DNA from: an uncultured Clostridia bacterium
GTDB lineage: Bacteria > Bacillota > Clostridia > Christensenellales > Aristaeellaceae
Assembly (NCBI GenBank): GCA_934662505.1
Contig: CAKUKE010000003.1
Location: 124,001-188,000, forward strand
Length of the DNA stretch: 64,000 nucleotides
Direction of reading: 5' to 3'
The notes under the pieces were generated by a model. It ran no database searches and was not told the DNA's origin. It saw nothing but the letters and a program-made list of their open reading frames with translations. Shown here one piece after another: positions 41,292-50,212 of the stretch. Made by a program: the position numbers and the translations under genes. Numbering within the stretch: position 1 is the first letter of the stretch; each line of letters opens with the position of its first letter.

Positions 41292-42368
41292 TTGTCCAAA
41301 CAGAAACGCATCGTTCTGACGGGCGGCGGCACGGCCGGCCACGTCATGCCGCATCTGGCGCTCATTCCCACGCTGCTGCAGGAAGGGTACGACATTCACT
41401 ACATCGGCACACGGGACGGCATTGAAAAACGAATCATCGGTCAGGTGGAAGGGGTCACCTACCACGAGGTAAAAAGCGGCAAGTTGCGCCGCTATCACGA
41501 CTGGAAAAACTTCACCGATCCCTTCCGCGTTCTTGCCGGCGCGGCGGAAAGCGTGCGGCTGATGGCGCAGTTGAAGCCGGACGTGTGTTTTTCCAAGGGC
41601 GGCTTCGTATCCGTGCCCGTTGTATACGGCGCATGGCGCAACCATGTGCCCGTGCTGTGCCATGAGAGCGACCTGACCCCCGGTCTGGCCAACAGAATCT
41701 GCGCCCGTTTTGCCAAAAAGGTCGCCACCACCTTTCCCGAATGCGCCGATGCGCTGGGCGAAAAGGGCGTCATGACCGGCACCCCCATGCGGCAGAGCCT
41801 GTTTGAGGGGGTCAGAGAAAAAGGGCTGCGTCTGGCCGGGCTGGACGGTCAGAAGCCCGTCCTGCTCATGATGGGCGGCAGTCTGGGGGCGCAGAGCGTC
41901 AATGCCGCGCTGCGTCAGGCGCTGCCGGCGCTGCTTACAAAACTGGACGTCATTCACCTGACCGGCAAGGGCAATCTGGACGAAAGTCTGAAGGGTACGC
42001 CCGGTTATGTGCAGTTTGAATTTCTTTCCGATGAACTGCCGGACGTGATGGCCTGCGCCGACTACATTCTGTCCCGTGCCGGAAGCAACGCGCTGTGCGA
42101 ATTTCAGGCGCTGGAAAAGCCCATGCTGCTGGTTCCCTATCCCAAGGGCGCCAGCCGGGGCGACCAGATTCTGAACGCAGAAAGCTACCGTGCCCGGGGA
42201 CTGGCGCATGTGCTGTTGCAGGAAAACATGACGGCTGAAACGCTGACGCAGGCCATTTTCGACCTGATGGCGGATCGGGACGGGCTGCTGGAGCGGCTGA
42301 AAAACGCGCCGCCCGCCAACGGCACACAGGCCGTTCTGCGCCTGATCGAAGAAATTCAGCAAAAGTGA
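41292..42368 (+). CDS. murG: MurG: lipid I N-acetylglucosaminyltransferase
   Basis: A 358-residue peripheral membrane glycosyltransferase that adds GlcNAc to lipid I to make lipid II. Signatures: LTGGGTAGHVMPHLAL at residues 9-24, the CFSKGGFVSVPVV loop, HESDLTPGLANRI, GGSLGAQSVN, and the UDP-GlcNAc site SRAGSNALCEFQALEKPMLLVPYP. It starts with TTG at 41292 with AAGGAGG upstream. It stands alone, not in a dcw cluster, and is followed at once by the ileS T-box promoter. Confidence 0.96.
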   Translation: MSKQKRIVLTGGGTAGHVMPHLALIPTLLQEGYDIHYIGTRDGIEKRIIGQVEGVTYHEVKSGKLRRYHDWKNFTDPFRVLAGAAESVRLMAQLKPDVCFSKGGFVSVPVVYGAWRNHVPVLCHESDLTPGLANRICARFAKKVATTFPECADALGEKGVMTGTPMRQSLFEGVREKGLRLAGLDGQKPVLLMMGGSLGAQSVNAALRQALPALLTKLDVIHLTGKGNLDESLKGTPGYVQFEFLSDELPDVMACADYILSRAGSNALCEFQALEKPMLLVPYPKGASRGDQILNAESYRARGLAHVLLQENMTAETLTQAIFDLMADRDGLLERLKNAPPANGTQAVLRLIEEIQQK

Positions 42369-42370
42369 CC

Positions 42371-42399
42371 TTTACAAAATCGTTTTTACCCTTTATAAT
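42371..42399 (+). promoter_or_regulatory. Promoter of the T-box-ileS transcript
   Basis: TTTACA and TATAAT with a 17-bp spacer, beginning 3 bp after the murG stop. Confidence 0.75.
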
Positions 42400-42405
42400 A
42401 AGGGA

Positions 42406-42631
42406 TATGACGCAGACGGAGACGGGCAGCGCAGTTTGTCCCAAAGCGAGCCGGCGCATGGTGCAAGGCCGGCGGACAACGCCATGCCGGATCACTCCCG
42501 AGTCTCTGCCCGAAGGGGCGGCGGGTCGTTTCCGATAGAAAACGCAAAGAGGGCGCGGGCAAACGCCGCGTCAAACCGGGTGGTACCGCGGAATCATTCC
42601 GTCCCAGCATGCTTTGCTGGGGCGGTTTTTT
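42406..42631 (+). promoter_or_regulatory. T-box leader controlling ileS (Ile specifier)
   Basis: The hallmark T-box GGGTGGTACCGCG is at 42578-42590. Stem I closes with CGGGCAG (42423-42429) and CTGCCCG (42506-42512); an ATC triplet followed by A at 42491-42494, on the 3' side of stem I, is the likely isoleucine specifier. The leader ends in a terminator hairpin (42599-42631). Uncharged tRNA-Ile should stabilise the antiterminator and switch ileS on. Confidence 0.93.
42599..42631 (+). terminator. T-box-controlled terminator before ileS
   Basis: CCGTCCCAGCA pairs with TGCTGGGGCGG (with G-T wobble), then six T. The left arm can pair instead with the T-box core. Confidence 0.9.
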
Positions 42632-42661
42632 CATCGCGGCGCACCCAACGGAGGGAAACGC

Positions 42662-45600
42662 ATGTATAAAAAAGTCACAACGGACATGAATTTCGCCGCC
42701 CGTGAACTGGACGTGCTGAAATTCTGGAAAGAAAACGACATCGTCCGCAAAAGCTTCCATCTGCGGGACGACGCCAAGGACACCTTCACCTTTTACGACG
42801 GCCCCCCCACGGCCAACGGCAAGCCCCACATCGGCCATGTGGAGACCCGCGCCATCAAGGATCTGATTCCCCGTTTCCAGACCATGAAGGGTAAATCCGT
42901 GCTGCGTAAGGCAGGGTGGGATACCCACGGCCTGCCAGTGGAGCTGGAAGTGGAAAAGAAGCTGGGGCTGGACGGCAAACCCCAGATCGAACAGTACGGC
43001 ATCGAGCCCTTCATCCAGCAGTGCAAGGAATCCGTGTGGAAGTACCTGCACGAATGGGAGGAGATGAGCGACCGCGTAGGCTACTGGGCGGACATGGAGC
43101 ACCCCTATGTGACCTACCATGACGACTACATCGAATCCGAGTGGTGGAGCCTGAAAACCATCTGGGAAAAGGGGCTGCTCTACAAGGGACACAAGATCGT
43201 CCCCTACTGCCCCCGCTGCGGCACCGCCCTGTCCAGCCACGAGGTGGCGCAGGGCTACAAGAGCGTAAAGGAATACTCTGCCTTCGCCAAGTTCAAAGTG
43301 AAAAACGCCCCTGAACCCACCTATATTCTGGCATGGACCACCACGCCCTGGACGCTGCCCAGCAACGTGGCGCTGTGTGTCAATGCGGGCGAGGATTACT
43401 GCGAATTCATCTGGCAGGGCGTACACAACATCATGGCCAAGGCGCTGATCCCCGCTGTGTTCAGCGAGGATGACCGTAAGGAGATGACCGTGCTGCGCAC
43501 CTTCAAGGGCGCGGAGCTGGAACATACCGAATACGAGCCCCTCTTCCCCATGAAAAACCCGCCCCGGGAAAAAGCGTGGTACGTGGTATGCGACGACTAC
43601 GTCACCCTGACGGACGGTACAGGCGTGGTGCACATTGCCCCGGCCTTCGGTGAGGACGACGCCCGCGTAGGCCGCAAGTACGGTCTGCCCTTTGTGCAGC
43701 TGGTGGACACGCAGGGCAGGTTTGTGGAGGGCACTCCCTGGGCAGGCACCTTTGTCAAGGAAACGGACGAGCCCATCATGGCGGATCTGAAAGCCCGGGG
43801 GCTGCTGCTCAAAAAGCAGCTGTACGAGCATGACTATCCCTTCTGCTGGCGCTGCGACACGCCTCTCCTGTACTACGCCCGCCCCACCTGGTTCATCAAA
43901 ATGACCGCCCTGCGGGATAATCTGGTGCGCAACAACCGCACCGTCAACTGGCTGCCGGACAACATCAAGGAAGGCCGCATGGGCAATTTCCTTGAAAATG
44001 TGGTGGACTGGGGTCTGTCCCGCGAGCGCTACTGGGGTACGCCGCTGCCCATCTGGCAGTGCGAAGAAGGACACACTCACGTCATCGGCAGCCGTCAGGA
44101 GCTGCTGGACATGGCGATGGGGCCTGTCAATCTGCCTGAGCTGCACCGTCCCTACATCGACAACGTGGTGCTCCGGTGCCCCCACTGCGGCAAGCCCATG
44201 CACCGGGTCAAGGAAGTCATCGACTGCTGGTACGACAGCGGTTCCATGCCCTTCGCCCAGTGGCACTATCCCTTTGAAAACAAGGACAAATTTGACCTGC
44301 GCTACCCCGCCAACTTTATTTCCGAAGCCATCGATCAGACCCGCGGCTGGTTCTACACCCTGATGGCCATCTCCACCCTGCTGTTTGACCGCGCGCCCTT
44401 TGAAAACTGCGTGGTGCTGGGTCACGTGCAGGACAAGGACGGCCGCAAGATGAGCAAGCATCTGGGAAACGTGGTCGATCCCAAGGTGGTGCTGGACAGG
44501 CAGGGGGCCGATGCGGTGCGCTGGTTCTTCTATTCCGCCTCTGCGCCGTGGCTCCCCTGCCGTTTCCATGAGGACGCCCTGAACGACGGTCCCCGCCGCT
44601 TCATGGCGACCCTGTGGAATACCTATTACTTCTATGTGCTCTATGCGGACATCGACCAGTTCGATCCCACCCGTCACGACCTGAATAAAGTTCAGCTGAG
44701 TCTGATGGACAAGTGGGTGCTCAGCCGGCTGAATACCGTCGTCGGGCAGGTGGACGACGACCTGAGCCATTACCGCATCACCGAATCCACCCGTAAGCTG
44801 AGCGACTTTGTGGACGAGGTGTCCAACTGGTACGTCCGGCTGGGACGCGACCGTTTCTGGGGCAAGGACATGGAAAGCGACAAGGAAGCGGCGTTCATGA
44901 CGCTGTACACCGTCCTGTCCACCCTCACCCGGGTGCTGGCGCCGTACCTGCCCTTCCTGACGGAGAGCATTTACCAGAACATCGTGCGCACGGTTGATCC
45001 GGGCGCCCCCGAATCCGTCCATCTGTGCGACTTCCCCGCGGTAGACGAAAGCCGGATCGACCCCGAGCTGGAGCGTCAGATGGCGGCCGTGGAAAACGTG
45101 GTGCAGCTGGGCCGCGCCTGCCGTAATCTGTCCAACATGAAGGTGCGTCAGCCCCTGTCCACCCTGTATGTGTGCGGCGCGGATTTCGATGAAACGTACA
45201 AGGGACTGGTCGAGGATGAGCTCAACGTCAAGAACGTGCAGTTCATTCAGGACGCCGGACAGTTTGTCAATTACGACCTGAAGCCCAACTTCATGACCCT
45301 CAAGCGCCGCTACGGCAAGTTCCTTGGCCGCATGCGGGGCGAGCTGCAAAAGCTGAACGGCGCGGACGTGGTGGCCGCTTTTGACCGCGGCGACACCGTT
45401 ACCCTGCGCATGGACGACACCGATGTGGTGCTTTCCAAAGAGGACGTGCTGGTGGAGGCCGTCAAGAAGGAAGGCTTCACCTCTCAGGTGAACGGTTCCC
45501 TGACCGTGGTGCTGGATACCACCCTCACCGATCAGTTAGTGCAGGAGGGCTACGCCCGCGAGGTCATCAGCAAGCTGCAGTCCATGCGGAAGGACTTCGG

Positions 45601-45799
45601 TCTGGATGTGACCGACCGCATTCACGTGTACTGCACGGGTTCTGAAAAGGTGCTGAACGCGTTGAACGTTTACGGCGATATGGTGAAGGCCGGCGTACTC
45701 GCCCACTCCCTCACGCTGACAGACGCGCCCGACGGCGCTTACCGTCAGGACTGGGACATCAACGGCGAAGGAGCGATGCTGGCCATCGTCAAGGCCTGA
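42662..45799 (+). CDS. ileS: Isoleucyl-tRNA synthetase, type 2-like
   Basis: A 1045-residue class I synthetase charging tRNA-Ile. HIGH is at 56-59 (PTANGKPHIGH) and KMSKH at 596-600 (GRKMSKHLGNVVDP). Segments such as VGYWADMEHPYVTYHDDYIESEWW, the CPRCG zinc-like pair and the ~1040-residue length fit the eukaryote-like IleRS2 type, whose members are often insensitive to mupirocin; that is an inference, not tested. The editing domain (WTTTPWTLPSNVAL, GTGVVHIAPAFGEDD) is intact. The ATG at 42662 follows GGAGGG; a frame open 16 codons upstream overlaps the terminator. T-box regulated. Confidence 0.96.
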   Translation: MYKKVTTDMNFAARELDVLKFWKENDIVRKSFHLRDDAKDTFTFYDGPPTANGKPHIGHVETRAIKDLIPRFQTMKGKSVLRKAGWDTHGLPVELEVEKKLGLDGKPQIEQYGIEPFIQQCKESVWKYLHEWEEMSDRVGYWADMEHPYVTYHDDYIESEWWSLKTIWEKGLLYKGHKIVPYCPRCGTALSSHEVAQGYKSVKEYSAFAKFKVKNAPEPTYILAWTTTPWTLPSNVALCVNAGEDYCEFIWQGVHNIMAKALIPAVFSEDDRKEMTVLRTFKGAELEHTEYEPLFPMKNPPREKAWYVVCDDYVTLTDGTGVVHIAPAFGEDDARVGRKYGLPFVQLVDTQGRFVEGTPWAGTFVKETDEPIMADLKARGLLLKKQLYEHDYPFCWRCDTPLLYYARPTWFIKMTALRDNLVRNNRTVNWLPDNIKEGRMGNFLENVVDWGLSRERYWGTPLPIWQCEEGHTHVIGSRQELLDMAMGPVNLPELHRPYIDNVVLRCPHCGKPMHRVKEVIDCWYDSGSMPFAQWHYPFENKDKFDLRYPANFISEAIDQTRGWFYTLMAISTLLFDRAPFENCVVLGHVQDKDGRKMSKHLGNVVDPKVVLDRQGADAVRWFFYSASAPWLPCRFHEDALNDGPRRFMATLWNTYYFYVLYADIDQFDPTRHDLNKVQLSLMDKWVLSRLNTVVGQVDDDLSHYRITESTRKLSDFVDEVSNWYVRLGRDRFWGKDMESDKEAAFMTLYTVLSTLTRVLAPYLPFLTESIYQNIVRTVDPGAPESVHLCDFPAVDESRIDPELERQMAAVENVVQLGRACRNLSNMKVRQPLSTLYVCGADFDETYKGLVEDELNVKNVQFIQDAGQFVNYDLKPNFMTLKRRYGKFLGRMRGELQKLNGADVVAAFDRGDTVTLRMDDTDVVLSKEDVLVEAVKKEGFTSQVNGSLTVVLDTTLTDQLVQEGYAREVISKLQSMRKDFGLDVTDRIHVYCTGSEKVLNALNVYGDMVKAGVLAHSLTLTDAPDGAYRQDWDINGEGAMLAIVKA

Positions 45800-45979
45800 C
45801 CCCCTTCTCCCGCGATCAGGCGCCGCGCCGGAGCACGGCGGCCGTCCGGCAGACGGCACGTCCTATATCCAACCCAAACCGGCGGCGCTGCGAGGGTCTG
45901 CGCAGCTTCCGTACCGATGGGTTCCGGAGACTGGCAATCAGCCATTCGGAACGCATCACCGGGAAAAACAAGCTTCTTC

Positions 45980-46009
45980 AGCCCGGAGCATGCTGCTCCG
46001 GGCTTTTTC
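45980..46009 (+). terminator. Intrinsic terminator of ileS
   Basis: Perfect 11-bp stem AGCCCGGAGCA/TGCTCCGGGCT with a 3-nt loop and a T-run; ~180 nt after the stop codon. Confidence 0.9.
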
Positions 46010-46208
46010 TGTGCATGACGTTTGCTGTTTTTCTTGCCGGTTCAGGCTTCCCTTTCGTCCTGAACTACGCCCATTTGGGGGTGGGCGCTTTCTTATGCAG
46101 GCGCACGCGCCGCCCCGCCATCCCCCTGCTGCGTATCCGGCCGTGCGCAATGTTCCGGTGCAGGTGATCTGCACGTTTTCGACGAAAATGCCCCCGCGCC
46201 TGCGCATC

Positions 46209-46238
46209 AAAAAAGGACGGCAGCATAGGCTGCCGTCC
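46209..46238 (-). terminator. Intrinsic terminator of the EF-G-like gene
   Basis: Perfect 10-bp stem GGACGGCAGC/GCTGCCGTCC with a 4-nt loop, followed on the minus strand by six T. Confidence 0.9.
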
Positions 46239-46305
46239 CTGAACATCCTGCACACTGTACAGGCGCTTTTCGTCTGCCCGTTCAACCGGGCAGCCGACCC
46301 GTTTC

Positions 46306-48387
46306 TTATTCGTCTTCTTCCTCGTCCTTCTGGGCGTTTTCGATGATCTTCTTGGCGGCTTCCATGGGCATTTCCTCATACCGCTCAAAGGTCATGGTGA
46401 AGGAGCCGCGCGCCTGCGTCATGGAGCGCAGGTCGGTAGCGTACTTGAACATTTCACCCATGGGCGCTTCGGCGGTCACCCGCTGCAGACCGTCCACCTG
46501 ATCCATGCCCATGATGCGGCCGCGGCGCTTGTTCATGTCGCCCATGATGTCGCCCATGTACTCGTCGGGCACAAACACTTCCACGTGCATGATGGGCTCC
46601 AGCAGCACGGGGCTTGCATCCATGCAGCCCTTCTTGTAGGCAATGCGGGCAGCGGTCTTGAACGCCATTTCAGAGGAGTCCACGGGATGATAGGAGCCGT
46701 CGTACAGCTTTGCCCGCAGACCCACCATGGGATAGCCCGCCAGCACGCCCTTGCGGATGTTTTCGCGCAGCCCCTTTTCCACGGAGGGGATAAAGTTGCG
46801 GGGCACCGCGCCGCCGACGACCGCGTCCACAAATTCAAAGTCCACATTGGTATCGCCGATGGGGCTGAATTCGATCCACACATCGCCGAACTGACCGTGA
46901 CCGCCGGACTGCTTCTTGTGGCGACCCTGGCAGGACACCGTCTTGCGGATGGTTTCACGGTAGGGGATCTTGGGATCGGTCAGGTTGGCCTGCGCGCCGA
47001 ACTTGGTGGCCAGCTTGTTGCGGATCACGTCCAGATGCAATTCGCCCTGACCGGACACCAGCGTCTCGGTGGTTTCTGCGTTCTTTTCCACCCGGATGGA
47101 AGGATCTTCTTCCTGCAGACGGGCCAGACCGGAGAACACCTTGTCTTCTTCACCCTGCTTGGCGGCAAAAATCGCCTTGGAAATGCAGGGCGTGGGGTAT
47201 TCGATGGGAGCAAAGCGCACAGGCTTGCCGGCATCACACAGGGTATCGCCGGAATTGGTGTACTGCAGCTTGGACAGCGCGCCCAGATCGCCCGCATACA
47301 GGGTGCCGGCGTTCTGCTGCTTTTTGCCCCGCATGACGAACAGGCCGCCCGCCTTTTCCGCCTTGTCGGCGGTGGCGTTGTACAGCGCGGTGGCACTGGT
47401 CAGGGTGCCGGAGCATACGCGCACCAGCGACAGCTTGCCCACGAAGGGGTCGGCCACCGTCTTGAACACAAACGCGGAGAAGGGCTCGTTCTTATCGCAC
47501 TTGACGGAAACCTTTTCATCCGTCTTGGGATTGACGCCTTCCATGACGCTGCCGGCAGGAGAGGGCAGGTACTTGACGATCATATCCAGCATTTTGGCCA
47601 CGCCCACGCCGGTCACAGCGGAAACAGCCACCACGGGAACGATGGAACCGTTCATCATGCCGGCCTGGAAGCCCTGAAGAATCTCCTCATGGGTCAGTTC
47701 TTCGCCTTCCAGATATTTCATCATCAGTTCATCGTCGGCGCTGGCGCTGGCTTCGGTCAGCTCTTCCATGGCGTTCTGGATCTGGCCGGCCATGTCGCCG
47801 GGCACGGGCACTTCCTTGAGCCCCTTGCCGGTGCCTTCATAGGCCTTGTTTTCCAGCACGTTGACCACGCCCTTGAAGGACGCGCCCGCACCGATGGGCA
47901 GCAGCAGCGGCACGACGCTGGTGCCGAACTTGTTCCGCAGCTGTTCCACCACTTTGCCGTAGTTGGCGTTTTCGGTGTCCATCCGGTTGACGATGAACAT
48001 ACGGCACACATTGTTCTTTTCCGCGTAGGTCCACGCCTTTTCCGCACCCACGGTCAGGCCGCTGACGGCGCCCACCACGATGCCCGCGGTCTTCACCACG
48101 CGCAGCGCGCCCATCATTTCGCCCACAAAGTCAAAATAGCCGGGTACGTCCACCACGTTGATCTTGGTCTTCTGCCATTCCACAGGCGCCACAGCGGTGC
48201 CGATGGAAATATGACGTTTCGTCTCCTCGGGGTCAAAATCCGTCACGGCGGTGCCGTCTTCCACGCGGCCCTGACGGTCGATATGTCCGGCAGCGAAGAG
48301 CATCGCTTCAGTCAGCGTCGTTTTGCCCTCGCTGCCATGACCCACCAATGCAAGATTGCGGATTGATTCAGTCAGATATTCAGCCAT
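46306..48387 (-). CDS. EF-G-like translation GTPase (EF-G paralogue)
   Basis: A 693-residue GTPase with full EF-G domain layout. G1 is GHGSEGKTTL (AHIDAGKTT in EF-G), G2 RHISIGTA, G3 DVPGYFDF, G4 NRMD. In G3 the catalytic His of DTPGH is replaced by Tyr. Domains II-V follow, with GELHLDVI, the domain IV loop GRHKKQSGGHGQFGDVWIEF and VTAEAPMGEMFKYATDLRSMTQARGSFTMTFERYEEMP. This matches the EF-G-like paralogues found in many Firmicutes beside a true EF-G; their role is poorly known. The gene is not beside rpsL/rpsG/tuf. The acidic C-terminus (DEEEDE) is unusual. Confidence 0.88.
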   Translation of the reverse strand: MAEYLTESIRNLALVGHGSEGKTTLTEAMLFAAGHIDRQGRVEDGTAVTDFDPEETKRHISIGTAVAPVEWQKTKINVVDVPGYFDFVGEMMGALRVVKTAGIVVGAVSGLTVGAEKAWTYAEKNNVCRMFIVNRMDTENANYGKVVEQLRNKFGTSVVPLLLPIGAGASFKGVVNVLENKAYEGTGKGLKEVPVPGDMAGQIQNAMEELTEASASADDELMMKYLEGEELTHEEILQGFQAGMMNGSIVPVVAVSAVTGVGVAKMLDMIVKYLPSPAGSVMEGVNPKTDEKVSVKCDKNEPFSAFVFKTVADPFVGKLSLVRVCSGTLTSATALYNATADKAEKAGGLFVMRGKKQQNAGTLYAGDLGALSKLQYTNSGDTLCDAGKPVRFAPIEYPTPCISKAIFAAKQGEEDKVFSGLARLQEEDPSIRVEKNAETTETLVSGQGELHLDVIRNKLATKFGAQANLTDPKIPYRETIRKTVSCQGRHKKQSGGHGQFGDVWIEFSPIGDTNVDFEFVDAVVGGAVPRNFIPSVEKGLRENIRKGVLAGYPMVGLRAKLYDGSYHPVDSSEMAFKTAARIAYKKGCMDASPVLLEPIMHVEVFVPDEYMGDIMGDMNKRRGRIMGMDQVDGLQRVTAEAPMGEMFKYATDLRSMTQARGSFTMTFERYEEMPMEAAKKIIENAQKDEEEDE

Positions 48388-48440
48388 AAGAACGTCCCCC
48401 TAAAAAATAATATAATGTGTACAAAGATCATACGGCCTTT

Positions 48441-48469
48441 ATTTTACCAGATTATTTCTTTCTGTGCAA
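48441..48469 (-). promoter_or_regulatory. Promoter of the EF-G-like gene
   Basis: Minus strand: TTGCAC and TAAAAT with a 17-bp spacer, ~54 nt upstream of the start. Confidence 0.65.
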
Positions 48470-48517
48470 GTCCTTCCCTATCCTTTTTGGACAAAAAGTT
48501 CACGTAAAACACAATTT

Positions 48518-49300
48518 TCACAGTCTGTTCATCAATAACCGTTCAAACACCCGCTGCATCCGCGCCGTATCCTGAGCGCCGCCGGTCGTCATAAAAACCG
48601 TCTCGCCCTTCCGGGTTTCATCCGCCGCCATACCGTTTTCTTCCAGCGTCCGCCGCAGCGCGTCCGCTGCCCGGCGGTTCGCATCCAAAACAGGCGTACC
48701 CGGCGCCAAAAAGCGCCCGATCGCCTCCCGCAGAAAAACATAATGGGTGCACCCCAGCACCACCGCACCGACGCGGGACAGGTCCACCCCCTGAAGCAGG
48801 CCGCTGAGCCGCGCGTTCAACGCGGGACCGTCCCAGATTTCCTGCTCCGCAAATTCCATCAGCCCGGGGCAGGGCAGACCAATCACCCGGTCGCCGTAGG
48901 GGGCGGCCAGACGGGCATACGCCTCGCTGGCGATGGTGGAGGGGGTCGCCATGACCAGCACTTCCCCCTTTTCGGCTGCCTCCGCGGCTTCCGCTACCGC
49001 AGGGGTCATGCCGATGATGGGAAACGCATACATGCTGCGCAGTTTTTCAGCCGCCGCAGCCGTCGCCGTGTTGCAGGCGATGACCAGCGCCTTGATGCCC
49101 GTGCGCGCCAAAGAAGCCACCGCGTCTTCCACGTGGCGGCATATCTGCTCCCGCGGCTGCACGCCGTAGGGCGCATGCAGGGTGTCTCCAAGAAAAACAA
49201 ACCGCTCGTGCGGACAGACCCGCGTCAATTCCGCCAGGGTGCCCACGCCGCCCAGCCCGCTGTCCATCACGCCGACCGGCATGGATTGATCCTGCGTCAT
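48518..49300 (-). CDS. murI: Glutamate racemase
   Basis: A 260-residue enzyme making D-glutamate for peptidoglycan. Signatures: MPVGVMDSGLGGVGTLAEL, FLGDTLHAPYG, the first catalytic Cys in VIACNTATAAAAEKLR and the second in VVLGCTHYVFLREAI. I start it at the ATG at 49300, preceded by AAAGAGA; the open frame 40 codons upstream overlaps the end of spoIIP in another frame and is not coding. Its place behind gpr and spoIIP suggests cotranscription or linkage to sporulation; a separate promoter was not found. Confidence 0.95.
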   Translation of the reverse strand: MTQDQSMPVGVMDSGLGGVGTLAELTRVCPHERFVFLGDTLHAPYGVQPREQICRHVEDAVASLARTGIKALVIACNTATAAAAEKLRSMYAFPIIGMTPAVAEAAEAAEKGEVLVMATPSTIASEAYARLAAPYGDRVIGLPCPGLMEFAEQEIWDGPALNARLSGLLQGVDLSRVGAVVLGCTHYVFLREAIGRFLAPGTPVLDANRRAADALRRTLEENGMAADETRKGETVFMTTGGAQDTARMQRVFERLLMNRL

Positions 49301-49392
49301 GCGATCATCTCTTTCTTTTGTCCACTGCTCGGGCGCGCTCCTTCCGGAGCGCCTGACCGATGCTATGATGATACCCTCAAACGGCCTTTCTG

Positions 49393-50184
49393 TCAATCCA
49401 CGCCGTCCAGCCATGCGCATATGGCCAGAGACAGCGGACGCATGGCGTTCAGCGCCTCGGGCAGAGTATTCCGGTTGTTGCCGGCCTCCACCAGCAGGCA
49501 GGCAGGCGCTATGTGCTGGTTATACCTTCCGCTCTTGAGCGCCACACCGCGGCAGATATCCGGCGTCAGGCTGTTCATACCCGCACTGATGGCCTTGCCG
49601 ATTTTCTCATTGGCCTGCCAGTCGGGTCGCTGCGCCTCGTCCATCTGACCGGTGCCCTTGCCCACCAGAATCAGCACCCGCGCGCAGTCCGCGCCGTCAT
49701 ATACCACGGTATTCGCGCCGTTTCCCTGACTGTATGCGTCCCGGTGCAGATCGATGTACAGGTCATAAGGCGTATCCAGCGTTTTTTCCAGTCCTTCCAG
49801 CGAGCGGGCGTACGCGGTGGACAGCCGGGGCGGCTCGTAGGCGGTCAGATCGTGGGTAACCTCCACCCCCGCTTCCCGCAACAGGCGGGTCAGCTCCTCC
49901 CCCACCCTGATCATGTTGTACTTTTCGTCTGCCGTGCGCCATTCTTCCGTCTGGCGGTATCGGTTTTCCTCATCCATGGTGTAGGCTTCATAGGTGTGCG
50001 TATGATAAATATACACCCGGCGCGCCGCCGTTTTCGGATAGGTCACCGACAGGATCTCCATGGAAAAGCCGTCCTCTGTCCCGCCGGGCGCAAAGGCCAG
50101 CATTCCCTCCGCGTCTGCCGGCGCAGCGAAAAAAAGCGCCGCCCCGCACAGGCAGATCACCGTCCACCATTTCAAAAAGCGCAT
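49393..50184 (-). CDS. spoIIP: Stage II sporulation protein P (SpoIIP-like amidase/endopeptidase)
   Basis: A 263-residue exported peptidoglycan hydrolase that, with SpoIID and SpoIIM, drives engulfment. The N-terminal hydrophobic segment (WWTVICLCGAALFFAAPADA) may be a signal peptide or anchor. The catalytic domain has VYIYHTHTYEAY (zinc His and Glu), DLYIDLHRDAY and the late CLLVEAGNNRNTLPEAL with a catalytic Glu. It is shorter than B. subtilis SpoIIP (401), lacking much of the linker. The ATG at 50184 has GGGGGG upstream. It follows gpr by 28 nt, the conserved sporulation pair. Confidence 0.93.
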   Translation of the reverse strand: MRFLKWWTVICLCGAALFFAAPADAEGMLAFAPGGTEDGFSMEILSVTYPKTAARRVYIYHTHTYEAYTMDEENRYRQTEEWRTADEKYNMIRVGEELTRLLREAGVEVTHDLTAYEPPRLSTAYARSLEGLEKTLDTPYDLYIDLHRDAYSQGNGANTVVYDGADCARVLILVGKGTGQMDEAQRPDWQANEKIGKAISAGMNSLTPDICRGVALKSGRYNQHIAPACLLVEAGNNRNTLPEALNAMRPLSLAICAWLDGVD

Positions 50185-50212
50185 GCTTGCCACCCCCCAT
50201 TATGCCTATGCC

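Larger units (their letters stand above)
45800..46305. other. Intergenic interval between ileS and the EF-G-like gene
   Basis: About 500 bp between converging genes. It holds one terminator per strand (45980-46009 plus, 46209-46238 minus) and a short GCCCA/GTGGGC hairpin near 46070-46087. No convincing ORF. Confidence 0.6.

Noticed and set aside
42386..45349. 987-codon minus-strand ORF opposite ileS
   Set aside because: It has no recognisable motif or ribosome site and is fully explained by codon bias of ileS on the other strand.
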